The notes beneath the pieces are model-generated. The model did no database searches and was not told the origin of the DNA. It worked only from the letters and a program-made list of their open reading frames with translations. Below, piece after piece: positions 9,035 through 17,197 of a DNA stretch of 64,000 bases. This stretch comes from Aliamphritea hakodatensis. Its GTDB lineage: Bacteria; Pseudomonadota; Gammaproteobacteria; Pseudomonadales; Balneatricaceae. The DNA is taken from positions 4,092,001 to 4,156,000 of the forward strand of contig NZ_AP025281.1 in the NCBI RefSeq assembly GCF_024347195.1, read 5' to 3'. The position numbers and the translations under genes were made by a program. Each line of letters begins with the position of its first letter. Positions within the stretch are counted from its first letter, which is position 1.

Positions 9035-9640
9035 ATGCTGTTCCGTGCCCTGTTAACTGTTTTTCTGGCCATTACCCTTTCTGCCTGCTCTTCGCTGACG
9101 CCGGAACCCGAACCGGTAACAGACACAGGCATCAGTTGGGAAGAGCATCTGGCCAGACTGCAAACCATTGACGCCTGGGAAGTCACCGGCAAAGCAGGCA
9201 TCCGTGACAGTAAAACCCGGCACAGCGCCAGTCTGGCATGGCAGCAACAGGAAGAATTCTTTAACATCGAACTGACCGGCCCGCTCGGTCAGGGGGGCGC
9301 CAGAATCACCGGCAGCCCACGGGGCATTGAAATCCTTGCCGCCGGCGAAGACCCAATCTACTCAAACTCACCGGAAGCGCTGATGGAAGAACGGCTTGGC
9401 TGGCGTTTTCCGCTGAATGACCTGCCTTTCTGGATGAAAGGTCAGCCAGCCCCGGGCAGCGAATACACGCCGGTTTTTGACACCAACAGACTCAAGTCTC
9501 TGCAACAAAATAACTGGCAGATTAACTACTTACGCTACACCTCCCGGGACGGCATTCCCCTGCCGGGTAAAATCGTCCTGAATCAGGGCAATCTGCGGAT
9601 TACCCTTATAGCTAAAGAGTGGCAGATCGGGTCACGATAA
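9035..9640 (+). CDS. lolB: Outer-membrane lipoprotein LolB
   Basis: A 201-residue lipoprotein receptor that accepts lipoproteins from the LolA carrier and inserts them in the outer membrane. The signal peptide ends at lipobox L-S-A-C with Cys18. The region WEVTGKAGIRDSKTRHSASLAWQ begins the LolB beta fold, and FPLNDLPFWMKG is a typical LolB segment. It follows the TPR gene by 76 bp. The gene usually next in this cluster, ispE, is missing: tRNA-Gln begins 84 bp after the lolB stop. Confidence 0.92.
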   Translation: MLFRALLTVFLAITLSACSSLTPEPEPVTDTGISWEEHLARLQTIDAWEVTGKAGIRDSKTRHSASLAWQQQEEFFNIELTGPLGQGGARITGSPRGIEILAAGEDPIYSNSPEALMEERLGWRFPLNDLPFWMKGQPAPGSEYTPVFDTNRLKSLQQNNWQINYLRYTSRDGIPLPGKIVLNQGNLRITLIAKEWQIGSR

Positions 9641-9654
9641 CCCCCGGTTTTGCA

Positions 9655-9683
9655 TTGACTTTACAACACGCTTCCTAGAAAAT
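9655..9683 (+). promoter_or_regulatory. Probable promoter of tRNA-Gln / prs
   Basis: TTGACT (-35) and GAAAAT (-10) are separated by 17 bp and lie about 40 bp upstream of the tRNA, with a GC-rich discriminator (GTGCGCCG), as is usual for stringently controlled stable-RNA promoters. Confidence 0.55.
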
Positions 9684-9724
9684 GTGCGCCGTTATTCAGG
9701 CCTGGTTCCTGTAAGGGTTAATGT

Positions 9725-9799
9725 TGGGATATCGCCAAGCGGTAAGGCAACGGGTTTTGATCCCGTCATGCGGAGGTTCGAATCCTCCTATCCCAGCCA
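9725..9799 (+). tRNA. tRNA-Gln (anticodon TTG)
   Basis: 75 nt with acceptor arms TGGGATA/TATCCCA, discriminator G and encoded CCA. The anticodon stem ACGGG/CCCGT encloses loop TTTTGAT, giving anticodon TTG. The T arm GGAGG/CCTCC has loop TTCGAAT. It is identical to the three tRNA-Gln genes in the array at 15.2-15.6 kb. Its position before prs is the usual one. Confidence 0.97.
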
Positions 9800-10070
9800 T
9801 CTCTGAAATTTTCAGTATGGTGCACAGCATTATCTCCGGCTAAAGACATCTGATACCTTTTACCTGCCTTATAAAAGACGGGTTGGGGTTATTTTTGTGT
9901 TCAGTCTGCAGCAAACCCAGTGCCCCGCTGGCCGGCGGCAAAGCCTCTGGTCTGAAACAGGCAATAATGAGAGATTTCTGCAGTTTCAGTGTTTAACTGA
10001 GCAACTGCCAGGCCAAAATCACATGAATGAATCTCTGTTAACCACTACAGCATCCGAGAAGGTAACCACC

Positions 10071-11012
10071 GTGCCTAAAATGATGGTCTTCACTGGCAAC
10101 GCCAACCGAGAGCTTGCCGAGAAAGTCGTTGAACGCCTAGATATCCCAATGGGCGAAGCAGTAGTCACCAAGTTTAGTGACGGTGAAGTAAACGTCGAAA
10201 TCAATGAAAACGCGCGTGGTAAAGACGTTTTCATTCTGCAATCGACCTGCGCACCCACCAATGACAACCTGATGGAACTGATTGTCATGGCTGACGCCCT
10301 GCGCCGCGGTTCTGCTACCCGTATCACGGCGGTTATCCCGTACTACGGTTATGCCCGTCAGGACCGTCGTCCACGTTCCGCACGTGTAGCAATCAGTGCA
10401 AAAGTTGTTGCTGACATGCTGGCAGGCGTAGGTATCGACCGCGTACTGACCGTTGACTTGCACGCTGACCAGATTCAGGGCTTCTTTGATATCCCTGTGG
10501 ATAACGTTTACGGCTCTCCGGTACTGCTGGACGAGATCGCCCGTCAGAACTACGAAAATCCGCTGGTTGTATCCCCGGACGTAGGCGGCGTGGTACGTGC
10601 ACGTGCTGTAGCAAAACAACTGGACTGCGATCTGGCAATCATCGACAAGCGTCGTGAAAAAGCCAACGAAGCCCAGGTAATGAACATTATCGGTGACGTA
10701 CAGGGTCGTACCTGCATTCTGGTAGACGACATGTGTGACACCGCCGGCACCCTGTGTAAAGCCGCAAGCGCCCTGAAACAGAACGGCGCTTCCAAGGTTG
10801 TTGCTTACGCAACTCACCCTGTGCTGTCAGGCCCGGCTATCGACAACATCAACAACTCCGAACTGGATGAGTTGGTTGTTACCGATACCATTCCACTGTC
10901 ACCGGCTGGTGAGAAGTGTGACCGCATTCGTCAGCTGACGCTGGCGCCAATGCTGGCAGAAGCGGTACGCCGCGTCTGCAACGAAGAATCTATCAGTGCC
11001 ATGTTCCGATAG
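10071..11012 (+). CDS. prs: Ribose-phosphate pyrophosphokinase (PRPP synthetase)
   Basis: A 313-residue enzyme making PRPP from ribose-5-phosphate and ATP, feeding purine, pyrimidine, His, Trp and NAD synthesis. Visible motifs are FTGNANRELAEKV, FSDGEVNVEINENARG, YGYARQDRRPRSARV, VDLHADQIQGFFD and the PRPP loop VDDMCDTAGT. The start chosen is GTG (VPKMMVFTGNAN), preceded by GAGAAGG eight bases upstream and matching family N-termini. An ATG 16 codons upstream lacks such a site. The stop codon lies inside the first unit of a 23-bp tandem repeat. Confidence 0.96.
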   Translation: MPKMMVFTGNANRELAEKVVERLDIPMGEAVVTKFSDGEVNVEINENARGKDVFILQSTCAPTNDNLMELIVMADALRRGSATRITAVIPYYGYARQDRRPRSARVAISAKVVADMLAGVGIDRVLTVDLHADQIQGFFDIPVDNVYGSPVLLDEIARQNYENPLVVSPDVGGVVRARAVAKQLDCDLAIIDKRREKANEAQVMNIIGDVQGRTCILVDDMCDTAGTLCKAASALKQNGASKVVAYATHPVLSGPAIDNINNSELDELVVTDTIPLSPAGEKCDRIRQLTLAPMLAEAVRRVCNEESISAMFR

Positions 11013-11073
11013 GAACGTCTTAGGAGTTCCGCTAGGAACGTCTTAGGAGTTCCGCTAGGAACACCTTAAAGAG
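11004..11073. repeat. 23-bp tandem repeat, three units, spanning the prs stop codon
   Basis: Units begin at 11004, 11027 and 11050 with TTCCGMTAGGAACGTCTTAGGAG; the third unit is degenerate and one base longer, and a decayed fourth may follow at 11074. The first unit includes the last codons and stop of prs (Phe-Arg-stop). Each unit carries GGAAC and, at its junction, GTTCC, so short hairpins can form. Confidence 0.85.
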
Positions 11074-11103
11074 TTCAGATAAGAACACGGCACCGATAAC
11101 ACC

Positions 11104-11175
11104 CCTTCCATTAAGGAAGGAACTTAGCCAACTGGCTTAACTGACTGCAAGACCTGGTCGCAAGGATTTTGCAGT
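11104..11175 (+). promoter_or_regulatory. Structured leader upstream of rplY
   Basis: Three consecutive inverted repeats lie in the 185-bp prs-rplY gap: CCTTCC/GGAAGG with an ATTAA loop (11104-11120), TTAGCCA/TGGCTTAA (about 11125-11140) and ACTGCAA/TTGCAGT (11144-11150 with 11169-11175). None ends in a strong T-run, so a leader or processing role is more likely than termination. Function unknown. Confidence 0.45.
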
Positions 11176-11197
11176 TTTACTGTTTAAAGGTATTAAA

Positions 11198-11797
11198 ATG
11201 ACTGATTTCGTAATCAAAGCTGAAGCCCGTACAGACGAAGGGAAAGGTGCGAGCCGCCGCCTGCGTCACGCTGGCATGATCCCTGCCGTTGTATACGGTG
11301 GTGCTAAAAACAAGAAGCCTGTTTCCATCACTCTGGAAAACCGTGCTCTGGTTAAGCAGATCGAAGATCCTACTTTCTTCTCTTCTATCCTGACTCTGGA
11401 ACTGAACGGTAAAGAAGAAAAAGTAATCGTACGTGACTTCCAGCGTCACCCGGCGCGTAACACTGTTATGCACGTTGACTTCCAGCGCATCACTAAGTCC
11501 AACAAGATCCAGATTCTGGTTCCTCTGAACTTCACTGGCTTCGCTCAGTCTCCGGCTGGTAAAGCGTCTGGTAAATTCGCTGTTCAGCAGAACACTGTTC
11601 AGGTTCTGTGTCTGCCAGAAAAACTGCCAGAAGCTCTGGAAGTTGATATGTCCGGCGTTGAAATGGGCCAGATCCTGCACCTGTCTGACATCACTATGCC
11701 TGCTGGCGTTGAGATTGTTCAGCTGCGTCGCGGCGCTGACCACGATCAGGGCATCGCTCAGACTTACGCACCACGTGGTGCTAAAGCAGCTAAGTAA
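11198..11797 (+). CDS. rplY: 50S ribosomal protein L25 / Ctc
   Basis: A 199-residue long form of L25 (5S rRNA-binding domain plus C-terminal Ctc beta domain), as in pseudomonads, against about 94 residues in E. coli. The N-terminal EARTDEGKGASRRLRHAGMIPAVVYGG is diagnostic. It binds 5S rRNA in the large subunit. The start follows an AAAGG site. Codon use is strongly biased, consistent with high expression. It is part of the prs-rplY-pth-ychF run. Confidence 0.95.
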   Translation: MTDFVIKAEARTDEGKGASRRLRHAGMIPAVVYGGAKNKKPVSITLENRALVKQIEDPTFFSSILTLELNGKEEKVIVRDFQRHPARNTVMHVDFQRITKSNKIQILVPLNFTGFAQSPAGKASGKFAVQQNTVQVLCLPEKLPEALEVDMSGVEMGQILHLSDITMPAGVEIVQLRRGADHDQGIAQTYAPRGAKAAK

Positions 11798-11820
11798 TTT
11801 AGCCTGCTAAAGGTACCGGC

Positions 11821-12408
11821 ATGAAAGATCGGATTCAGTTAATTGTTGGCCTGGGTAACCCGGGACAGCAGTACGACCAGACCCGTCACAATGCCGGTGC
11901 TGATTTTGTCGCTCAGCTCGCTGAGCGACAAATGACCCCTCTTAAGACCGAAAATAAGTTTCACGGTCTCTACGGGAAAACCACGCTGAACCAGCAACCG
12001 GTTCACCTGCTGATCCCGAACACCTTTATGAACCTCAGCGGGCAAGCGGTTGGCGCACTGGCCAACTTCTATAAAATCCCCCCTGAAGGCATATTAGTTG
12101 CCCACGATGAACTCGACCTTCCACCCGGTGTAGCCAAGCTCAAACAGGGCGGCGGACACGGTGGCCATAACGGTCTGCGGGACATCATCAGCAAGCTGGG
12201 CAACAACAAGAATTTCTACCGTTTACGCTTAGGTATCGGCCATCCCGGCAGCGCCAGCCAGGTCAGCGGATTCGTGCTGAAAAAAGCACCGTCCAGCGAA
12301 CGTGACCTGACTCAGGCCGCCAGCGATGAAGCCTTGCGGGTACTGGAACAGGCCTGCAGTGGCGACTGGCTGAAAGCGATGAACACCTTGCACTCTTTCA
12401 AAGCATAA
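11821..12408 (+). CDS. pth: Peptidyl-tRNA hydrolase
   Basis: A 195-residue enzyme releasing tRNA from drop-off peptidyl-tRNA. The N-terminal IVGLGNPGQQYDQTRHNAG contains the catalytic His (residue 23), followed by PNTFMNLSGQAV and HDELDLPPG. It lies 23 bp after rplY and 23 bp before ychF, so it is probably co-transcribed with both. Confidence 0.96.
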   Translation: MKDRIQLIVGLGNPGQQYDQTRHNAGADFVAQLAERQMTPLKTENKFHGLYGKTTLNQQPVHLLIPNTFMNLSGQAVGALANFYKIPPEGILVAHDELDLPPGVAKLKQGGGHGGHNGLRDIISKLGNNKNFYRLRLGIGHPGSASQVSGFVLKKAPSSERDLTQAASDEALRVLEQACSGDWLKAMNTLHSFKA

Positions 12409-12431
12409 ATCTTTAACTACAGGATACTGTC

Positions 12432-13523
12432 ATGGGTTTCAAATGCGGCATTGTTGGCCTGCCTAACGTCGGCAAATCGACACTCTTTAATGCTCTAACG
12501 AAAGCCGGTATTGGCGCTGAGAACTTCCCGTTCTGCACCATCGAACCGAATGCAGGCGTTGTCCCCATGCCGGACCCGCGTCTGGACGCCCTGGCAGATA
12601 TCGTTAAGCCGGAACGCGTGCTGGCAACCACCATGGAATTCGTTGATATCGCTGGCCTGGTCGCCGGTGCATCTAAAGGCGAAGGCCTGGGCAACAAGTT
12701 CCTGCACAACATCCGTGAAACCGACGCGATCGCGCATGTCGTGCGCTGCTTTGAAGATGAAAACGTTATCCACGTAGCCAACAAAATTGATCCGCTGGCC
12801 GATATTGAAATCATCAATACCGAACTGGCGCTGGCAGACCTTGAGTCTGTTGAAAAGCAACTCCAGCGGGTTCAGAAACTGGCCAAAGGCGGCGACAAAG
12901 AAGCCGTAAAAGCTAAAGCTCTGCTGGAAAAACTGCAGCCACATCTGGATGAAGGCCATCCGGTCCGCGCCATGGACCTGAGTGATGACGAGCAGGTTAC
13001 CCTGAAAACCTTCCACCTGCTGACAACCAAGCCGACCATGTACATCGCTAACGTTGATGAAGAAGGCTTTGAGAACAATCCGCACCTGGATGCAGTACGC
13101 GAACTGGCCAAATCTGAAAACGCCGAGCTGGTTGCAATTTGCAACAAGATGGAAGCGGAAATCTCCGAACTGGACGATGAAGAGAAGCTGGAATTCCTGC
13201 AGGAAATGGGCATGGAAGAACCGGGTCTGGACCGCGTGATCCGTGCCGGTTACGAACTGCTGGGCCTGCAGACATACTTCACCGCCGGTGTTAAGGAAGT
13301 CCGCGCCTGGACTGTTAAGATTGGTGCAACCGCGCCTGAAGGCGCCGGTGTTATCCACACCGACTTCCAGAAAGGCTTCATCCGCGCCGAAGTGATCAGC
13401 TATGATCACTACATCGAACACAACGGCGAACAGGGCTCTAAAGATGCCGGCAAATGGCGTCTGGAAGGTAAAGACTACATCCTCAAAGATGGCGATGTCA
13501 TTCACTACCGTTTCAATGTCTGA
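12432..13523 (+). CDS. ychF: Redox-regulated ATPase YchF (OLA1/Obg-related)
   Basis: A 363-residue P-loop protein of the Obg family that prefers ATP. It shows the Walker A GLPNVGKSTLFNALTKA and switch region DIAGLVAGASKGEGLGNKFL. The base-specificity motif reads NKME instead of NKxD, which is typical for YchF. The C-terminal TGS-like domain (FTAGVKEVRAWTV to GDVIHYRFNV) completes the fold. It binds ribosomes and affects stress responses in bacteria. It ends at a strong terminator. Confidence 0.96.
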   Translation: MGFKCGIVGLPNVGKSTLFNALTKAGIGAENFPFCTIEPNAGVVPMPDPRLDALADIVKPERVLATTMEFVDIAGLVAGASKGEGLGNKFLHNIRETDAIAHVVRCFEDENVIHVANKIDPLADIEIINTELALADLESVEKQLQRVQKLAKGGDKEAVKAKALLEKLQPHLDEGHPVRAMDLSDDEQVTLKTFHLLTTKPTMYIANVDEEGFENNPHLDAVRELAKSENAELVAICNKMEAEISELDDEEKLEFLQEMGMEEPGLDRVIRAGYELLGLQTYFTAGVKEVRAWTVKIGATAPEGAGVIHTDFQKGFIRAEVISYDHYIEHNGEQGSKDAGKWRLEGKDYILKDGDVIHYRFNV

Positions 13524-13535
13524 TCACTGATTCAG

Positions 13536-13570
13536 AAAGGCCCCGCGCAGCAATGCCCGGGGCTTTTTTT
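13536..13570 (+). terminator. Terminator after ychF
   Basis: GGCCCCG and CGGGGCT form the stem, followed by a T7 run. It closes the prs-rplY-pth-ychF transcript. Confidence 0.85.
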
Positions 13571-13754
13571 ATCCCCGCCAAACGCTACCCGGCTTGCTTT
13601 CACTCCCAACCGCCATTACATTGCATTTATGCCTGATGGCACCCATGTTCGCGGAAAGGGCTGCGCCCAGATTGCACCACAGATAAATGATCCGAGATCA
13701 GCTTTGATCCACCTGTCATGCGGACGCAGGAATGATGCTATTTCGGAGCAATCT

Positions 13755-15017
13755 ATGCACGCTAACGCCAACCGGCCACTCACACCACCAGCCCGTCCCC
13801 GTGATATTTTTCATGGCAAGCTCAACCTTGAACAGCAAAAGAAACGCGCTAAAGAATTACTGAAACAGGTGCGTAATCAAGACAGCGATGCTATTCAGCG
13901 CTTCCACGCCCATCCCCGAACAGCATCACTCCTCAGCCAGATTCAGCTGAGCCACTGCCAACTCATCATCGCCCGGGAAAACGGCTTTGACAGCTGGCCC
14001 GCCATGAAGGCCCATATCGACAGCCTGACACTGGAACCCCGGACACCGGACACACCGGACACCCTGCACATTCGCTGTGGCCACGACATACAGCACGGCC
14101 TGCAGCTGGCAGGCTTTTGCGGTGAATATCTGGCATTCACTGATCCTTTCTGTCAGGGGCCGGTTCAGGACCTTCCCATAGAGAAGCTCATACAAATGCG
14201 CAGCCGCTATGTGGCTGACGCGTACTCCATTGATTTAGCAGACGCCACCGCGCAGGCCAAAGCAGCCTATGGCCCGCTGCAGGCATTTCAGGCCCGATCC
14301 GGGACTGCAAAATGGCAAAACGTCGTGCTCTGGTTCGAGCACGACAGCTACGACCAGCTTATTCTCGCTTTTTTGCTTAGCTATTTTTTCCGCCATGCCC
14401 CGGATGCCCCGCTGGAGCTGATCTGTGTAGACCGGGTTCCCGGGGTGAACGACTTCATTGGTCTGGGGCAATTATCCCCTGAACTGTTTCGCTATCTTTG
14501 GGACAAGCATCGCACACCGGTCAGCAACGCCCAGCTACAGCTGGGGGAGAACGCCTGGCAAGCGCTCTGCTCAGCGTCCCCCGAGGCTCTGGTCCGGTTA
14601 GCCGGAACAGGTACGCCGGCACTGCCGCTAATGGCCAGAGCCCTGCACCGCCATCTGGCAGAATTACCCGATCCGCATACCGGCCTGAGCCTGACCGCCA
14701 GCCTCGCACTGCAACTCCTCAGTGAAACGGATACCCTGACAGCCGGAAAACTGTTCGCCTGTTATATGCGCGAAAGAGAACCCCTCCCCTGGCTTGGAGA
14801 CCTGATGTTCTGGTCGGTTATCCGGGCGCTGACAGACACCTCAGAAGCACTTATCCGAATCACCTCAGATCACCCTGAATGGCCCCAAAAGACACTCTCA
14901 GTCACGCCCACAGGCCGGCAGGTACTGAAGGGCGAAGTAAATGCACTCACACTGATGAAACAGCCCCGCTGGGTGGGCGGAATCCGGATCCCCGCAGCCA
15001 CTGAAAAGCCCTCCTGA
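13755..15017 (+). CDS. DUF1835 domain protein
   Basis: A 420-residue cytosolic protein. Residues 1-95 form a helical segment ending in IIARENGFDSWPAMKAHIDSL, often seen ahead of ankyrin or DUF1835 domains. From about residue 100 the DUF1835 core begins with LHIRCGHDI, followed by DPFCQGPV and VLWFEHDSYDQLILAFLL. The function of this family is not established. The start is the ATG of MHANANRPL, preceded by CGGAG; an upstream in-frame start adds 42 residues without a ribosome-binding site. It is monocistronic, between the ychF terminator and the tRNA array. Confidence 0.75.
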   Translation: MHANANRPLTPPARPRDIFHGKLNLEQQKKRAKELLKQVRNQDSDAIQRFHAHPRTASLLSQIQLSHCQLIIARENGFDSWPAMKAHIDSLTLEPRTPDTPDTLHIRCGHDIQHGLQLAGFCGEYLAFTDPFCQGPVQDLPIEKLIQMRSRYVADAYSIDLADATAQAKAAYGPLQAFQARSGTAKWQNVVLWFEHDSYDQLILAFLLSYFFRHAPDAPLELICVDRVPGVNDFIGLGQLSPELFRYLWDKHRTPVSNAQLQLGENAWQALCSASPEALVRLAGTGTPALPLMARALHRHLAELPDPHTGLSLTASLALQLLSETDTLTAGKLFACYMREREPLPWLGDLMFWSVIRALTDTSEALIRITSDHPEWPQKTLSVTPTGRQVLKGEVNALTLMKQPRWVGGIRIPAATEKPS

Positions 15018-15090
15018 GCCCTGCTTGAAACGACGGATTGGCAGCACGCATTTTTCTCATAGAAATTCGTGTTTTTTGCCCCCTAATCAG

Positions 15091-15119
15091 TTGACAGACC
15101 TATGAAAAAAGAGAATAAT
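15091..15119 (+). promoter_or_regulatory. Promoter of the Met/Gln tRNA array
   Basis: A consensus TTGACA lies 17 bp from AATAAT, 23 bp upstream of the first tRNA, with a GC-containing discriminator (TCGCGACCTCG). This is a strong stable-RNA promoter, and all five tRNAs downstream are co-oriented. Confidence 0.8.
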
Positions 15120-15141
15120 TCGCGACCTCGATAAGTGCTAA

Positions 15142-15218
15142 GGCAATATAGCTCAGCTGGTTAGAGCATCGCATTCATAATGCGAGGGTCGCAGGTTCGA
15201 GTCCCGCTATTGCCACCA
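15142..15218 (+). tRNA. tRNA-Met (anticodon CAT), copy 1
   Basis: 77 nt with acceptor GGCAATA/TATTGCC, discriminator A and encoded CCA. The anticodon stem TCGCA/TGCGA encloses TTCATAA. The paired first base of the acceptor stem marks an elongator-type tRNA rather than initiator; a lysidine-modified Ile2 isoacceptor cannot be excluded by eye. Confidence 0.93.
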
Positions 15219-15235
15219 TGCCCCTATCGTTCTGC

Positions 15236-15310
15236 TGGGATATCGCCAAGCGGTAAGGCAACGGGTTTTGATCCCGTCATGCGGAGGTTCGAATCCTCCT
15301 ATCCCAGCCA
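15236..15310 (+). tRNA. tRNA-Gln (anticodon TTG), array copy 1
   Basis: 75 nt, identical in sequence to the gene at 9725-9799, including encoded GCCA. It follows the first tRNA-Met by 17 bp. Confidence 0.97.
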
Positions 15311-15338
15311 TTCTTAAAGTGGCAACGCTTTCTGAATT

Positions 15339-15415
15339 GGCAATATAGCTCAGTTGGTTAGAGCATCGCATTCATAATGCGAGGGTCGCAGGTTCGAGTC
15401 CCGCTATTGCCACCA
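15339..15415 (+). tRNA. tRNA-Met (anticodon CAT), copy 2
   Basis: 77 nt. It differs from copy 1 by one base in the D loop (CAGTTGG against CAGCTGG). It lies 28 bp after a tRNA-Gln and 12 bp before the next. Confidence 0.93.
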
Positions 15416-15427
15416 TGTTTATGCAGT

Positions 15428-15502
15428 TGGGATATCGCCAAGCGGTAAGGCAACGGGTTTTGATCCCGTCATGCGGAGGTTCGAATCCTCCTATCCCAGC
15501 CA
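15428..15502 (+). tRNA. tRNA-Gln (anticodon TTG), array copy 2
   Basis: 75 nt, identical to the other tRNA-Gln copies. It is the fourth tRNA of the array. Confidence 0.97.
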
Positions 15503-15543
15503 TAAACAGCTTATGAAATCACCATAAGCATCTTACCCAGTGT

Positions 15544-15618
15544 TGGGATATCGCCAAGCGGTAAGGCAACGGGTTTTGATCCCGTCATGCGGAGGTTCGA
15601 ATCCTCCTATCCCAGCCA
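15544..15618 (+). tRNA. tRNA-Gln (anticodon TTG), array copy 3
   Basis: 75 nt, identical to the other copies and the last intact tRNA of the array. The sequence immediately downstream becomes a tandem array of tRNA-Gln 3'-half-like units, with no obvious terminator between. Confidence 0.97.
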
Positions 15619-16762
15619 TCTACTTTTCTCCTTAAAAAAGACACTGGTTTTGATCACTCCCGTTACATTGGCGGAAGTTCGAATCCTCCTATCCCAGCCA
15701 TCTCTTATTTACTTTAAAAAGCCCCAGGTTTTGATCACTCCCGTTACATTGGCGGAAGTTCGAATCCTCCTATCCCAGCCATCTCTTATTTACTTTAAAA
15801 AGCCCCAGGTTTTGATCACTCCCGTTATAATGGCGGAAGTTCGAATCCTCCTATCCCAGCCATCTCTTATTTACTTTAAAAAGCCCCAGGTTTTGATCAC
15901 TCCCGTTACATTGGCGGAAGTTCGAATCCTCCTATCCCAGCCATCTACTTTTCTCCTTAAAAAAGACACTGGTTTTGATCACTCCCGTTACATTGGCGGA
16001 AGTTCGAATCCTCCTATCCCAGCCATCTCTTATTTACTTTAAAAAGCCCCAGGTTTTGATCACTCCCGTTACATTGGCGGAAGTTCGAATCCTCCTATCC
16101 CAGCCATCTCTTATTTACTTTAAAAAGCCCCAGGTTTTGATCACTCCCGTTATAATGGCGGAAGTTCGAATCCTCCTATCCCAGCCATCTACTTTTCTCC
16201 TTAAAAAAGACACTGGTTTTGATCACTCCCGTTACATTGGCGGAAGTTCGAATCCTTCTATCCCAGCCATCTCTTATTTACTTTAAAAAAGCCCCAGGTT
16301 TTGATCACTCCCGTTATAATGGCGGAAGTTCGAATTCGCCTCTCCCAGCCATCTACTTTTCTCCTTAAAAAAGACTCTGGTTTTGATCACTCCCGTTACA
16401 TTGGCGGAAGTTCGAATCCTCCTATCCCAGCCATCTACTGTTATCCTTAAAAAAGACTCTGGTTTTGATCACGCCCGTTATAATGGCGGAGGTTCAAACC
16501 CTCCTGTCCCAGCCATCTTTTCGTTGTTAAAAAAACACCTGGTTTTGATCACTCCCGTTATAATGGCGGAAGTTCGAATTCGCCTCTCCCAGCCATCTAC
16601 TTTTATCCTTAAAAAGACATTGGTTTTGATCACTCCCGTTACATTGGCGGAAGTTCAAATCCTCCTGTCCCAACCATCTTTCTTTGTTGAAAAACACCCG
16701 GCTTTGATCACCCCCGTTACACCGGGGAAAGCTCCGGCCCAGCCCTGTCCGTCAGCACATCT
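15619..16762 (+). repeat. Tandem array of about 14 tRNA-Gln 3'-half-like units (period about 81 bp)
   Basis: Units start (at GGTTTTGATC, the tRNA-Gln anticodon loop) at 15646, 15727, 15808, 15889, 15971, 16052, 16133, 16215, 16297, 16379, 16461, 16541, 16622 and, degenerate, 16700. Each holds a tRNA-Gln-like tail: anticodon-loop sequence, GCGGAAGTTCGAATCCTCC resembling the T arm, and TATCCCAGCCA matching the acceptor strand plus CCA. Extra bases after GATC and before GCGGA (CCGTTACATT or CCGTTATAAT) break the tRNA fold, and no 5' half exists. The 26-28 bp linkers are of two main kinds, CTCTTATTTACTTTAAAAAG (A) and CTACTTTTCTCCTTAAAAAA (B), in the order B A A A B A A B A B, then divergent forms. 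Units decay toward the right end. They are not functional tRNAs. Confidence 0.93.
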
Positions 16763-17197
16763 TTTCTGCCGTCACCCTTCTGATGTAAGAGAAGTCAGAT
16801 ATCACCGGTTTCTGCAGATAATAACAAAGCCAGCTTTACAACCATGCTATCCGGCTCAATGACCCGGAGCCTTTTATTGAAAAATCTGTCGCCATATTCA
16901 AACAAAACCAGGGAAATAAACCGGCTACAAACCGAATTTTTTTCACCTTAACAACCGCCACCGGCAAACCTGTTAATCAGCCATTCAAACGCAGCCGTTC
17001 ATTATTGCTACAGCGTATTCAGACAAGCCTTCCCACAGGGCCCGGCACGCCTGTCCTGAGATTAAGAAAACCCTGTGGATTTCAGTTATTAAACAGGAAA
17101 GCCACTGACAGGCAAAACCAAACGGGCTACACTTGCCTGATAAGAAGTTAAAAAACAACAAAAATCCAACTCAAAAACGTAATACTGTGCCCAAAAT
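16763..17197. other. Intergenic region without recognised features
   Basis: 435 bp between the tRNA-like repeat array and the FimX-like gene. I see no gene, RNA or clear terminator. It must contain the promoter of the downstream gene, but no good sigma-70 pair stands out. Confidence 0.5.

Noticed and set aside
10137..10817. 226-codon open frame antisense to prs
   Set aside because: Its composition is that of a complement of a strongly biased codon set; prs on the other strand has all family motifs. Similar antisense frames over rplY, ychF and betB were rejected for the same reason.
12495..13505. 336-codon frame antisense to ychF
   Set aside because: Mirror of a highly expressed gene; no recognisable protein motif and no ribosome-binding site.
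15619..16762. CRISPR array
   Set aside because: Period and repetition suggest it, but the repeats are tRNA-Gln-like and the spacers are two recurring types rather than unique, and no cas genes are near.
15587..16862. Long open frames (up to 159 codons) with repeated ITPVTLAEVRILLSQPS across the tRNA-like array
   Set aside because: They are translations of the 81-bp (27-codon) tRNA-Gln-like repeat, which keeps any frame open; there is no start signal and the sequence is tRNA-derived.
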